DNA of 64,000 nt. Source: Gorsachius magnificus (taxonomy: Eukaryota; Chordata; Aves; Pelecaniformes; Ardeidae). The translations under genes were made by a program, and so were the position numbers. The stretch covers positions 124,452,337 to 124,516,336 of the forward strand of contig CM067083.1 of assembly GCA_034008185.1 (NCBI GenBank). The letters are read 5' to 3'. The notes beneath the pieces are model-generated. The model was given only the letters and a program-made list of their open reading frames with translations. It had not been told where the DNA came from and did not search any database. Positions 1 to 13,333 of the stretch are shown here, one piece after another. Every line of letters starts with the position of its first letter. Position 1 is the stretch's first letter.

Positions 1-2663
1 TAGACTGTTCCTCACCAGGAACCGGCACTGCAAGTCGGACTAAAGAAATAAGACTTTAAGCTGCGTTGGCCCTTGGACTCCAGCTGATGTTGTGAGTTGG
101 CTTCTGGCTTTCTTGCAGATTCGGAGGCTTAGGGTGAATCTGGCCCCGTGGTAAATCACAAAGCTGCAAACCCAGCGGTGCCTATGTGAGAGAAATGATG
201 TGGGATTGTGAGTGATCTAGCCAGCTGCTGCCGGATAAATAACTCTGAAACTGTGGCTTTGTAGTCAGTGGAGAGACCAGGATCTTCATGGGATGGCTCA
301 GAGCACCTAAGCGAGGTTGATGCTTTAAACTGTTTCCAGGTAAACTGGGTGGCTGAGTTGGGGGCTGTAAAGAACTCCCTTTATACCTCTATTTACAAAG
401 CGGTAGGAGATCCTTTTTGCATGAGTGGACCTGAAGTGAGTTAAGATTTTGTTTTTTATGGATGCATGAACAGAAGATGAGTGTAGAAGTGACCATATTT
501 ACATACGTGAAAGTCACCAACCAAGAGTGTGATTTTTAAAAAGGTAAACTGCTAGGCTTTCATAGCAACTGTTGCCAGCGGAGGCAGGAAATTACTTCCC
601 TGAGAAAGTGTTGCTGGTGTTTAGTATTTCTGTAGCACCTCCCTATTGAGGTAATAAACACTGGTACGCTTGAGAAAGAAGTTGACCAAGGAGTGCGGAA
701 AGAATTGCAAAGCCAGAGGGGATCTCTGGTTTGCAGAGGGTGCACAGGGAGACTGAGAATTTTAAATTTTTATCTGCTGAGAACATCACTTAGGAGACTT
801 CAGTGCGCTTCTGGATGGCTATCAAGCAAGGTTGTAGACTTGGTGATTAGCTTCCCTTCTTTAGGAGGAGATTTTTGATGACTGCTAAAGAATTGCTGTA
901 AGACAGATTTTTCTTTTTGTACGAGAGAAATACATCTTCCTCCAGGAGTTGCGCCCATCAAGCCAAAGCGTTGACTTGATCGCTGATTGCGGCTGCCTTT
1001 GCTCTTTCGTGAGGACAGTGAACCAAGAAGGTGTAAAACGCACATGCAAATGAGAATTGCTGCTCCCCATCATTTTGCTCCTCTCACCTGACCCATGAGT
1101 CATGAGAGGTGCTGGGCATATTTAACTGCCACCGTGACTCACCACTTAACTCCAAGGGCTGAGCACCTCTTCTCTGAGCCAGGATTTGACTTAATTAGCG
1201 AACAAGGCCAAAGGAGAACTTGCCCGTGTTGAGAAAGGGAGGTGCCAGGAAGGTCCCCTTAGGCTACGGGCCTGTGCAGCTCCCTGGACTGCAACATCAA
1301 GCCTGGCTTCTCTCAGTGTATTGAAAAACGCACAGAAATGATTTTTTTTAATTCTATTTGAGCAGTATCATGCGTTGTCTGATGTTCGATCTGGTTGTAA
1401 ATCACGTTGTTAATGGCGGAGTAAGAAGGGGATAAAATTGCTGGAACCTCATGTTCTGCAATTCAAGTATCTTGTGTACCTGATATTTATGTGACAATGC
1501 TCAGGTGCACAGCAGACATAATAATAACTATTTCCGTAATAGGTCCGTAATCCAAGACTGGTCCACTCATCAGTCAGTACTCTCTTAAAAGGCTCATTTT
1601 CCACTTGCATCATGCGTTGAAGCCCAGAACTTGCAGAAGTGAGTACTGTCAGCTGCGTTTGATTCCTCCTGGAGAAATTGCAGCTCCTAATACCGGACGA
1701 CACTGTGAGACTGCCTTTTTCTTAGGCTTGTCATTGATTGCTTTTGCCAAGTGTCCTTTTATGTTTCCACCATTAGCTGTGTCTTCCGCTGGGCTGGTGA
1801 GCAGGCAGCAATGCTTCCCACTGCCACAAATGTTTTCATTATCCACGAAGAAATTTCCTTTAGGTATCCCAAAAGCCGTATTGATCTTTTGGCAAGCAGT
1901 AAGCAGATAGATCCAGCTACTTCGGAGCCTTCGCTGAAAGAGAAGACATGGGTTTTAAATCACCACTGCTTAGAGCTGGATTATTGTGTGTCCAGTTTAA
2001 GACCTCTTAGCCCATCTGAGGAAGAAAAAAAGCCCCAAGCGCTGGCAGTTTCAGCAGCAGTCGGTTTGATATGTGCAGCTCCTGATGCATTTTAAAGCCC
2101 AGCTGGAAATCACTCTTCTTGAACACGCCAGATCAGAGCAATCTTATGAAAAATGTGTTTTGTGTGGTTATAAGATGTTGTAGTTTCTGGAAGGATAGTT
2201 ACATTCTTTTCTCAAATACCCAGATTAGGTCTCGTGTATCAGTATTTCTTCTAATAGAAGCTGCAGTTTCTCCACACGACATACAGTGATCTTGAGGGTC
2301 GACAGCTAAGCAACTCCTAATTTTGCTTTTCAATACTGAGGAATAAACCTCCTTTCAAAAGTTCGCTCTTTATTTTCAAAGTAAGTCTGTTTTAAGTTTC
2401 CCAAATGACACTTTGGAAGTTCTGTTAGAAGATGAAGGTTTCTGCCGGTAAGTCTAGTCTTGCTGCCGCCGCTGCTGTAATTTTACCAAGATTTAGCCTG
2501 GCTGCTTGACTGCAGACACGCAATGATGTTATGTGGGGTAACAAGCGGGCATATTATGCCTATGCTGTTGCAGCTGGCTTTGTGTACGTATTTCGCTGGC
2601 CCCACTTGTGAGAAGGTCTAGTGTGCCGTGAATCTCAAGGAAAGAGATTTAAGCAAACGTGTT

Positions 2664-3666
2664 TGTGGTGGGTTGACCCCGGCTGGACGCCGGGTGCCCA
2701 CCAAAGCCGCTCTGTCCCTGCCCTCCTCAGCTGGACGGGGAGAGAAAACACAACAAAAGGCTCGTGGGTTGAGATAAATAAGGACAGGGAGATCACTCGG
2801 CAATTACTGTCACAGGCAAAAGAGACTCGATTTGGGGAAATTAGCTTAATTTATTATCAATCAAATCAGAGCAGGGTAATGAGAAATGAAACCAAATCTT
2901 AAAACCCCTTCCCCCCACCCCTCCCTTCTTCCCTTCCCCCCACCCCTCCCTTCTTCCCGGGCTCAACTTCACTCCCGATTTCTCCACCTCCTCCCTGCAA
3001 GCCGCGCAGGGGGACGGGAATGGGGGTTGGGGTCAGCTCATCCCACGCTGTCCCTGCCGCTCCTTCCTCCCCAGGGCAGGACTCCTCACACTCCTCCCTG
3101 CTCCAGCCTGGGGTCCCCCCACGGCAGACAGCCCCCATGCACGGCTCCAGCGTGGGTCCTTCCCACGGGCTGCAGCTCTTCATGCACGGCTCCAGCATGG
3201 GTCCATCCCTCCCAGGGGGTGCCATCCCTCAGGAGCAGACAGCTCCAGCGTGGGTCCCCGTGGGGTCACCAGCCCTGCCAGCAAACCTGCCCCAGCCTGG
3301 GCTCCTCTCCCCACGGGGCCACAGGTCCTGCCAGGAGCCTGGGGAATCTCTGCTCCGGCACGTGGAGCACCTCCTCCTCCTTCTGCACTGACCTGGGTGC
3401 CAGCAGGGCTGCTCCGCTCACATATTCTCACTCCCCTCTTCACCTGCAGTTGCACAGGATTTTTTTTTCCTCCTTAAACACATTATTCCAGAGGTGCTAC
3501 CACCGTCGCTGATGGGCTTGGGCTTGGCCTTGGCCAGCAGTGGGGCCACCTTGGAGCCAGCTGGCATTGCCTCTATTGGACACGGGGGAAGCTTCTGGCA
3601 GCTTCTCACAGAAGCCACCCCTGCAGCCCCCCTGCTACCAAAACCTTGCCACGCAAACCCCGTACA
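2664..3666 (-). mobile_element. Solo LTR of an avian endogenous retrovirus (ERVL-like)
   Basis: This GC-rich block of about 1 kb begins TGTGGTGGGTTGACC and ends CCCCGTACA, so it has TG...CA ends. I recognise the layout as a common bird LTR: reiterated CTCCAGCGTGGGTCC-like units, each followed by a CACGGG motif, and a terminal ACCAAAACCTTGCCACGC block. AATAAA on the minus strand (complement of 2850-2855), about 190 nt from one end, gives minus orientation. The flanks GTGTT (2659-2663) and ATGCT (3667-3671) differ by two transitions and could be a decayed 5-bp target duplication. There is no internal retroviral region and no second LTR, hence solo. The open frames in it (up to 208 codons) are low-complexity Pro/Ser/Arg and not genes. 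Confidence 0.85.
2909..2958. repeat. 25-bp tandem duplication inside the LTR
   Basis: A 25-bp pyrimidine-only unit apart from one A (it starts TTCCCCCCACCCC and ends CTTCTTCCC) occurs twice, perfectly, at 2909-2933 and 2934-2958. In the LTR family as I remember it this block is single, so the second copy may be private to this insertion. Confidence 0.85.
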
Positions 3667-5969
3667 ATGCTTTACCTCGCGGTTTGTATAGGCGAAGAAG
3701 GCGCTCTCCTACAACTCAGATGGCTCAATTGACATACGGTTGCTTGTTACACTAATGTATCTTAATTGTGCTTTCTGAGCACTAATTGTGACTCTAGCAA
3801 AAATAACCGAGAGCTTTGACTCACTAGCTTCAGTGATTCATGCTGGGGCGATTTAAGAGGTTACTGTTTTCCTTTTATCTACCTTGACCCTCTGCTTGAG
3901 GTTACCACTTCCAAAACAGGCAGCTAAACATAGCTGTCCACCCTTCAGCTGCCAGAGTTCACTCTGTGGCAAATTAATGGGATCTGGAACGGATAGCAAT
4001 TTAAGACAATATGCTACTTCTTTGGCTGCGGGGAGCCCGGCCTGTTAAATTGCCCCGCTACAAATTGCCAGAATTTGATAGTCAGATCTCACCTCTTGAC
4101 TTGCCGTAATGGGTAGGTGCTGTGACAGGTAGGCTCCTGAAGCTCTAGCAGCTCTGGCACAAACCGCTGTGATTGTGGGCTTAAGCTCCTGTTCTAGCAG
4201 TAAATTGGGCAGCCGAGGTGTGTGGGTACTTAGCCGGTTCTGCATCCCCTCCTGTGCAGGCAGCAGCTTTTGGCAGAGAAGGAAGGGAATAGCAGGAGGC
4301 AGCAACAGTGCAAATTGCTGTGGCTGTATCCATCAGAGCTCATCTGTCGAATCCCTCGGGACATCTGACTGGGCAGTGATTTTTCTGTGCCTCTGTGCCA
4401 GGCAGGAGATAACTGGCTATTGTTTTACTGCCAGATCATTTACAACAGAGATTCTGCCTAAATTTCCTTTTATTCCCAGAGATTTGGAGACTAGCTCCTA
4501 ACGTTCCAGAGAAGCAGGCAGATTTTCTTTGTTTTCCAGCTTCGCAGGTGACTCTTCCATGGTGCAGGAGCCATGTTTGCCATTAAAACCTGTTTGTTGC
4601 GGAGTGTTTACCCCTAAATGCCTTCAGTATGGATAACGTCTTTCCAGCTTGCAGAATTTGAGGAAATGTACCCCAAAGCTGGCTGGCCTTTGTTGGCACC
4701 CTGTTACTTTGCATTGCTTATTTTCTACTGCAAGACCCAACTTTTAGCTGTTGAAGTGTCTGTTATTTGGAAGATACATAAGTGAAAGTCATTTCATTGG
4801 ATCCTAATCGTGTTACGGGGGGCTGTTCATCTTTTTTCCTCCTGCAGCTATGGAAAGTGATTGCCTGTCCAGTTATCTGTCCTGTACAGTATTTCCACAG
4901 CTTTTTTTCCTGCATGTAAAATATTCAGGTTTGTGACTGAACGTAGGTGACTAGGGAAGGTAGATGTGAGAAAACCATACCCACATATTACTGTGCATGT
5001 GCAACAGGACCTCTGATATTACGTGGCTTTAGGGTTTCTAAGGTGGATGCTGGAGTCAAATATATCTTTGACAGAGGTTTACAAGGTGGTGGTGTTTATT
5101 CACATCAGAAGTTGGAGCTACACCAAATTTAGCAATATTTGTAAATGCTATTGATCTGTATTTTATCCTACGGTGGTGGGAAGGATGACGGCCCTAGCGG
5201 TCATGACATTGTCAAAGCTAAGTAATGAATTTCAGTGCCCTTTTTTGTACATTTTCAGCAAATTGCTGCTGAACACCTGCCAAAGGGAATACTTTTCTCA
5301 TTTTTGCTGCTTCACTGCTGTGCGTGTGTAATTTGGCAAGCATAACAAGTTCTCCAGTGACCTGCACTAAAATGTTAATGCTAGGATGGGATCTGAGTGG
5401 TCAGCTGGGATTGGTAACTGGAGCTGGAGTTTTGCTCATGGCTTGGTCACCTGTATGAATATGAACCTGGCCTGATGATTACTTGGTTCTAATTCAAATG
5501 GTGCTGGTGATCCAAAGGTAATGGCGCAAAGAGACGGTGTGGTGTGTACCAAATAAGCTTTCTGGGTTAAATTCCTCCCTGACCCTGAAGGTATTGCACC
5601 ACCCTGTGTATTACAGAAGTATTGCCTTAGCTCCTGTTGTAGTCTGGTTTTCCAGTTGTGCAGAAGATCAAACATGAGCAATTGCTTTGAGCTCCGTAAG
5701 GATGCAAGCGATCCTAGGCTGATACTCCCATGCCCTGGAGAGCTAATGTGGGACCTGCGCTACCTTTTTTCCTTCTTTCAGCAGAGATTGCTTTCCAGCC
5801 CAAATTAAAATGGGCTGGTAAAATAGGGAGATGCAGTTTATAGTTCCCTCAGCTGTGCTGTGCTTGCCTCATTGATATTGTAAACTGAGATCCACCGCCT
5901 TTTAACAGTGCTAAATTAATTTGCAAGAAAAGTCATTTTCTAGTAACATGGTGGGTGCAGTAGGCATGC

Positions 5970-5989
5970 AAAAAAAAAAAAAAAAAAAA
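5970..5989. repeat. Poly-A run (20 nt)
   Basis: Twenty consecutive A. No processed transcript body is seen upstream. Confidence 0.85.
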
Positions 5990-7539
5990 GGCAGGTTTAA
6001 TTTTCATACTTTTATGGAAGAATATCAAGAAGTGGTTTTCGTGTGGCTGTTTTGGGAACGCTGGACTAGGCAGAGCAGGGGCTGTTTGCTTTTGAGATAC
6101 GTCTGTCTGCAGTGTGCTGCAGCTAATGTGCTCTGGGGTGCTCTGCTGCCTCGTGGCCCATCAGTTTGCGAAGCCAAGTGCTCAAAAGCGGGGAACTGGC
6201 AGAGCTGGGGGTGTTTGTACAGCCTTAATTTGGTCACCCCCCGTCAGGGCCTTGGGTTATACAATTAATTACTTTTTTTCTCTTTCTGCAAGACCTTTGC
6301 CTGGTTCGCCTCCAGGGACAGATTGTGTGCTGCTCTAAAAATTCAAAAATTAGTGGGAAGGCTCTTTGTTCCTTCAATATAAATAAGATTCACCTTCTCT
6401 CTTAACACCTCAGAGGTGAGATGTGGGTTCAGCTTATGGGTTAAGACAGCTCAATTCAGATATTTCTGGGTGAACTGGGTGTGCCTGATCTCCCCTTATC
6501 AGTGGAGCCTGGAGAGGCACCTGCCCTGGGTCTGTGTCGCTCTCCGGGCGCCGTTGACTGCCACGGGAGATGAGAGCCCCAATGCAATATAAGTGATCCA
6601 TGAGCTGGATCCCACACCAAGAGTCCTGGCTCCACTGCAGGCTCGGGCAAGGAGGTGTTTTCTTCTTCATCTCTGCTTGAGCTTGTGCTGGTTTTTGATG
6701 CAGCGCCCCTTTTTGCATGATACTTCCATTTCTTCCAGTGTTGCTTCTTGGTCCCATTCTCCTTTCTAGGTCTTTGCCTTTCCCCACCTCTAGGAAGGCA
6801 CAAGTAGTCACTCAGATGTACTCTCTTTCTCTGTTCTCTCTCCTCTCTGGCGTATTTGTCTCATCATAAACCAGGTTGTGCCATTCGCAGGGGATTGTAG
6901 CCATGATAGGAAATGTTTGGCTTCACTCCTTAGCAGGAACTTGCTCCTTGGGACCAACGTATCTTCACCGGAGTTGCGAGGGATGTCTGTGCCTAGGGAG
7001 GATGTAGATTTAAGCTACTGTAGCAGCTAAAAACTGCAATACTTTTCCAAAGCAATCAAGCTCAATCGCCATTAAAAATTGAGTAGCTGTTGGCCCCTTA
7101 GTTTGGAGCTACGATGGACGGCAAATGGAGATGGGGGAATGGCACCATGGGTCCTCGTAGCCTGCCACAGCAAGGCTCTTCCTGAACGGGTGGGTTTACA
7201 AGCACAGAGGGAACAAGCGCGTCTATGTTTTTGCAGCGCTTTTTTTGAGCGAGATCATATCGCAGCTTTATAGGTGAGGGAGTTGCTTTGGCAAGAGAAC
7301 AGGATTAGCTAACCCATAGCTTTTCACTGGCAGTTTTGGCTGATGATTGCTTTTTTATTAGCTCTGTTTATAATTTTATTGATACAATTTCTGTGTTTCC
7401 TCAAAGCGGCAATCAAACTGTTTTCCTTCCTCAAGCTAAATGTTTATGTCAGAGCATCAGCTGGGGGCGAGATGAATTCCGTTGCATGGGTAGGTGCAGA
7501 AACTATGAAGCAAGGTCTTTGCTGGACACTGTCTTTATA

Positions 7540-7758
7540 CCTAGACATTAGGAAAACTTCTTCACCGAGAGGGTTGTCAGGCTCTGGAATGGGCTGCCCA
7601 GGGAGGTGGTGGAGTCCCCATCCCTGGAGGTATTTAAAAGAAGGAGAGATGAGGTGCTGAGGGACAGGGTTTAGTGGTGGGATGGCAGGGGTAGGTTAAC
7701 GGTTGGACTCAATGATCTTAAAGGGCTTTTCCAACCGAGGTGATTCTATGATTCTATG
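7540..7758 (+). mobile_element. CR1 LINE, 5'-truncated 3' end
   Basis: The sense CR1 3' end begins near GACATTAGGAAAACTTC, continues CTGCCCAGGGAGGTGG and TTTAGTGGTGGGATGG, and ends in GATTCTATGATTCTATG, the octamer tail typical of avian CR1. About 220 bp of the C-terminal reverse transcriptase region and 3' UTR remain. Confidence 0.92.
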
Positions 7759-8960
7759 CAACAGTAGCTTTTAGGGCATTTAGTTGTCAGAACTGTAAGC
7801 AGCACCGCAGCGGCAGAAGTGGTTATTTTCCTCAATAACAGCTAGGAACTGGTTGTTACTAAGAATATGCAACTTTCCCTAGGCCACAGTGAGTCAATAT
7901 CAGAACTGAAATTGGAGCTAGATTTTTTTTTTTTAAATACATGAGTCTCACCTAGTGCTGTCTCTCTCATCATCTGTAGCAAGAAACCCTTGAACTTCAG
8001 TTTAGATTTAATAAAAGAGACTGTCGTGTAATTTCTTCTATAATTTTAGATATAAGGATTTGTTTTTCCCAAATCCCTTTTTAGCCTGTGTCTGTAACTA
8101 TATATTGACTATTCCGTGGTAAACTGTCTATATAGTTATGACCTCATCATTGATCATATTGATTTGGCGACACACATTTAAATTGTTGCTCTCTCAAGTT
8201 TCCCTGAACTAAATTGCACGGCAAAGATGTGAGAAATCAAGGGCAAATCTTGGGCAGCTCCTCATGCGAGTTTTAGAACAGGCTTTATTTCGCTGCCTGT
8301 AGCCGGCTGACGAGCTGCCTGCACTTTGGTGTCAGAGGGGTGACATGGTTTGTTGCTCACAGGGTGTGTTATCTGCTTCGGTACACTCGGATAAAAAGAG
8401 AAAGGGATGTAGAGTAAAAACCTGTCCTGTGGGAAGAGCTGATATCGATTGCCTGGCAGAGGTGGAATTTAACTAAAGGTCAAATAAAATTGTACTGGAA
8501 TCCCGCATAAGGGACAGCTGAAATGGGACTAAGAGCTACTTCTTTTTAGACTTTATATTGCATGGTGAAAAGATACCAGGATGGCAAAATTGACCACAAA
8601 GAAATATTAACCAAACACATTGCTTTTCTCCCCTTGAAATACTGTGTGGGGTAGGGCCACCACGCTGCACAGAGCTGATGCTTAAAGCAAAGAGTGGGAC
8701 TCTCTGTTTAGTGTTTATCCTGAATTACTGGACAGAAATTCCCAAATTGTTACTGAGAAATGCATTTGATTCTTTCTAAAGCTTCATAGCTTAAAGTGTC
8801 TCCAATTTTCTCTCATTGCGCTAGGCATATTTTTTTCCAAGCTTTTTGTCTGCATCATAAACTGACAAATAGTTTTAAAAATAATACTGTTTGGGGTTGA
8901 TAGCTCTCATGCGTGGGCTTTCTTCTCGCTTCAGAAGTGATTTGGTGGTTTTGGTAACGT

Positions 8961-8974
8961 GGGGGGGGGGGGGG
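8961..8974. repeat. Poly-G run (14 nt)
   Basis: Fourteen consecutive G in otherwise unique intronic sequence. Confidence 0.85.
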
Positions 8975-9944
8975 CATGTAATTACTTGTAAACTATTTTC
9001 TTTTCTTAAATAGGAGAGGAGCTGCTGTTTGGCACAGGAAATCTTGCCCTTTTGTAGCAAGCCCAGAGCTTCATAGTGCCTTCAAGCTTCTGGTCATCTG
9101 AACCACTTCTTCCTCCTTGCAGTTTTATGAAGACTTTCAGGATGACATTGATGGCTTCGTTTCTTTAGTTGTCATTTTCAAATGCCGTTAGGGGGAATCA
9201 AAGGAGATGAAAAGTCTGTACAAGCGTCCTGAGAGCAAGGACGGGAGTTTTAGAATGGCCGGTTGAGCGCACAGGCAACCAACCTGTCACTTCATCCACA
9301 TGGTGGCTCGTTGATCTGCTTGTCACGGCTACTGAAAACCCAACCTGGAATGATCAGCATGGTGTGTTGGACTAGCTGCATCTTCCATGTATAAGATGGG
9401 TGGTTGGTTTTTTTACTGGCTTTCATGTATTAGTCTGAAATTTAAAATGCCTGGCTCGTGGTGAAGGAAAATGTGTACTTTAGATTGAGGATGGGCTTAG
9501 GAAGTGGACATTTTACAAGTGCTTTATGTATTTTCTTCTTTCAGACATCTTGGAAAAAGTGTTTTGCTGATGCGTTGGACCTCAGTTGTCTCTATTAGGG
9601 TAACAGGTTTTGTTTTCTTTAGCTGTTAAAAACCCAAACCACCTCCCTCTTTACGTGGAACGAGTATTGAGGGGTTCTTGTTTCCATAGTGCACATTTTC
9701 ATGTTATGGCAAATGAACTCTTTTCCCCAGGCTACTTGAAATGGGCTAATATTTCAACAGAACTGCTAGGTTGTAATTGTTGTCTTTGAAGCATTTGACA
9801 AACATGTAACTTTACCTGGATTTTCAAAAATGAAGTCCCTCACCAAAATCTATTTGAAGATTGTGGGAATAAGAGTGAAGGCCTTGGATGCATAAATAAT
9901 TGAAAGGTATTGGGAAAGGGAATAAATGATCAGTTTACACAGCA

Positions 9945-10600
9945 GAGGAAGGTTATTAGTGGTGTCCCAGAGGAATCTGTGCTGGAATAGATGGTCTTGG
10001 CCATGCTGGGTGGGTGGTGAAGGGGCAGGTGAAAATTAGGGTAGATATGTATAGTGATGTGTATGTAGATATCTATATGTGGACAGCGATGTGTATTAAG
10101 ACAGATTTTTCCTTTTTTTTTACTACAAAACAATGATCTCCAAGTTGGCTAAGTGCCAGGAACAAGATTTTAAAGCTACAGTAGATAACTGTGAGAAACA
10201 CAGGCTTGACGCTCGGTATTAGTTAAAAGACCAACTCAGTGTGAGGAATGATAACGAAGGGAATAGAGAGCAAACTGGGGAATATTGTTATGCTGCCGCA
10301 TAATTCAGCAGTGCCTTCACAGCTTGAACCTATGTTCAGTTCTTCTTTTTAAAAATAAAGGAGGGGAGAAGGAAAATGATACTGTGGAACCAGAGAGAAA
10401 AATATTTGAGAGTGATATAATAGAGATCTATGAAATCCTGAGCGGCATGGAGAAGACAAAAAAAAGGATAAACGCATTTATCTCCTGCAGCGCAAGAATT
10501 AGCGCTATCAGATGAAATGGGAATTAAATACAAAGGAGGGACTTCTTTGTGCAGGACTTAGTTAGGCTGAGGGGCAACCAAACACACTCATAGGAAAAAT
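9945..10600 (+). mobile_element. Ancient CR1/L3-like LINE relic
   Basis: A decayed reading matches the C-terminal part of sauropsid CR1/L3-type ORF2. VISGVPEESVLE at 9945-9995 resembles the SGVPQGSVLGP reverse-transcriptase block. From 10215 the DNA follows the pattern GGAATGATAA...GAGAATATCAT...CCTCTATATAAATCC as I remember it. At 10400-10560 it reads IIEIYEILSGMEK then INAFISCSARISAIR and GGGACTTCTTTGTGCAGG, matching the family block before the 3' UTR. Stops and frameshifts are frequent. It is older than the ATTCTATG-tailed copies. The call rests on remembered consensus features and not on an alignment. Confidence 0.6.
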
Positions 10601-13003
10601 ATCCATTGAGAGCTGCTAAGTCCTGAAGACACCTCCTAGTACTGAAGACATCACCTCTGGATCAGGGAGTCCTGAAGAGGAGATAATTTGCAACTGTGAG
10701 CAGTTTCCAGGAAAATACCCCTCCAGCTTGCCCTGCTCCTACTGCTGTAGTCGAAGCATCTGCAACAGCTGTGAGTCGATGGGATATTGGGCTAAACAGA
10801 CCTTCAGACTTGCCCCAGGCACTGTTCCTGTGTATCTGGAGCGTGCAGGCGCGTTGTTCCACCTCCAGAGCAGGCCAGTTTGTTAGTGGCACCCCAGTTG
10901 CCAGCTGAAGGCAGTTCAGAGACTCGGGTCTCCCTAAGCCTCGGTGCGAGGACGCTGGTAGCTCGTGTCGCTGCTTCTGTTCTGGGAGAAATGTGAAGAC
11001 TTTGGTCTCCAAGACTATATTTTGCCTTTGCTCGCTGGGACAGATTTGAGCTAGCATAAGGGAGGAGGAGATAAGCACTCTCCTGCCCTTATTAGCTTTA
11101 TTTCATCTTTTTCCCCTTAAACCTTTAGTTTTGACAGAGTTAGGTAAAAAAGAGGCTCCTGTTAGAGCCACGCGTATGGGTTTTTCTTGTTTTAAATATT
11201 TCACTCTAGTATATGGTTATTCATCCTGGTGTTTTCAGTTACAGCTTGCTAATAATTTGTTGCTGGAAAAAAAAAAAACAACTGTTATCTGTATTGCTCT
11301 TGCCTTGAACTTGATGGATGGGAGCTTAGAAAACAAGCCCGCAGTGTTAGAAGGTCCTGTGGGGGTTTCTGTTCACTGTCCTTTTTTTGCCTCCTGAGCT
11401 AAGACAAACCTTTCAAGGCCTGCTCAGATGTCCTCTGAGAATAGGCAGTGATTATGGCTTTCGAAATAATTGTGTATTTATTAGCCCAGCATGTTTTTAT
11501 TAGCCGAGCAGCTCTCACGCATGGCTCTGTCCTGGCTGTCGTGAACGGCAGGGTCCCTCCGTGCCCAGAGGTCCTCTACATGCCGTTGCTCTATGAAATC
11601 TGTGAATGATATAAAAATAAACCAAACAACCCCTCCGCCCCCCTCCCTCTATAGCCAACATCATTACCTCCTTGTCGTTACAGCCAGGCGTTTAATTAGT
11701 CCATGCAAATATCCCTACTTTGATTAGGCCTGAAGTGTGTTAACGTAAGCGTGCCGCTTCTGCTCGTGCTGTGCTTTTTTCTTCGGAGGATTTTCAGATG
11801 TCAGAGCCATTCATTGTGGTTACAACTTGGTAAACAAATTAAGAAAGAGAGAAAACTGGTAAGTTCTCGGGGTTTCTTGCTGCAGAATGGATACTATTTT
11901 GAACACAGATCCTAACACCAAGTGTCACAGCGGGAGGGAGCATAATTAAGTATGACTTACCTGCTAGTGGCATTTTACCGAAAAAAAGAAGGATTTGTTC
12001 TCTCTTATCTTTGAGCAGGTATAAATACCGTTGCTTTATCAAAATTGGAAAATTATATTTTAGTCAATAAATGACTGTATTTTAAGTAACTGTATTGCAG
12101 TATTTGAAAACTGAACCTTGCAAAACTGATGCTGCTAAGAAACCAAGGCAGTCTGTCGTACTCCTGGTAGGGGTGATAAAGAAAACACTGAAATGTTGTA
12201 ATAAAAAGGGAGTGTATAAAGCCAAATAACTGGCATTTGAGCTTTCAGAAATATCTGCTCTGGGCAATCATCAAACATGCAACTTTTGAAACATATCGGA
12301 TGAGTAAGATGCCACCTGTTTTGTTTACTAGCAGGCAATTGTAGGTACTGAATTAATTATTGCTAGCTGTGTTTCAGAGATTGGCATCGTGATAAAGCAG
12401 AGCTATTAGAGATCAGGAAGGAGGAGGTCATTTAAGTAATAGGTGAGGATGTGGTATGTAAGATATTTGCGTATCGTATCAGCAGTTTCCTCTTCAGAAA
12501 CCTGTGGTTGCTGCTTTCTGTCTGAATTCCACCTGTATAGACGTCATTGTCTGTCTCGAACGCCTGTAGTTGTGTTACACCTAGGACCACCCTCCTTTTA
12601 GTCAAGGGCACAAGAAGGTTTCTTTTCAAGATGTTGGACATGTGTGAGATGCTGGGTATTCACAATCTTTGTTGTTCACAAAGTTAAGGCCAGGAACCTT
12701 CTGCCGAGGACTCCTTTGGTCGCTGATTAAAATTCTTGATTTTCCCAGCCAGCCTTCCAACACTTCCCTCTTTCCACAAGACTCTAAGCACCAATTCTAA
12801 GGCAGGTTTGCAACTGGTTTGGTTTCTGGGTTTTTCTTCTTGAAGATAGACTAAGGGCAAATGAGCAGCAGTGCCTTCCCCTTCCCAGCTAAGCTGCGAC
12901 CACTCATTGCGATGTGTATGAGTATGGAACACCACATTCTGTGGAAATTGCTGCTGTTGGATAATCCATTAGCAACAATGGTGATCAAGTAATATAAGTA
13001 TTA

Positions 13004-13320
13004 TAGAATCATAGAAGGATAGAATGTTTTGGGTGGGAAGGGACCCCCAGAGCCCACCCAGCCCAACCCCCCTGCAGGAGCAGGGACACCTTGAACCACA
13101 TCAGGTTGCTCACAGCCCCGGCCAACCTGGCCTGGAATGTTCCCAGGGATGGGGCCTCCACCCCCTCTCTGGGCAACCCCTGCCAGGGTTTCACCACCCT
13201 CATTGTAAAGAATTTCTTCCTTATATCCAGTCTAAACATACCCTGCTTCAGCTTAAAGCCATCCCCCCTTGTCCTGTCACAGCTGGCCCTGCTAAAAAGA
13301 TTTTCCCCATCTTTCCTATA
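13004..13320 (-). mobile_element. CR1 LINE 3' end, GTTTTGGGTTGGAAGGGACC subgroup
   Basis: The antisense CR1 begins TAGAATCATAG and runs through GTTTTGGGTGGGAAGGGACC, CCAACCTGGCCTGGAATGTT and CAACCCCTGCCAGGGTTTCA into the conserved AAGAATTTCTTCCTTAT block. It is nearly identical in its first 190 bp to the copy at 34542 but extends about 120 bp further. Confidence 0.92.
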
Positions 13321-13333
13321 GTATCTTCATAAT

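Noticed and set aside
2886..3512. 208-codon plus-strand frame and several overlapping frames
   Set aside because: They lie in the GC-rich solo LTR. The product is low-complexity and stop-poor because of base composition, and LTRs of this family have no gene there.
5970..5989. Poly-A run as the tail of a processed pseudogene
   Set aside because: No transcript-like body, target duplication or AATAAA is found just upstream.
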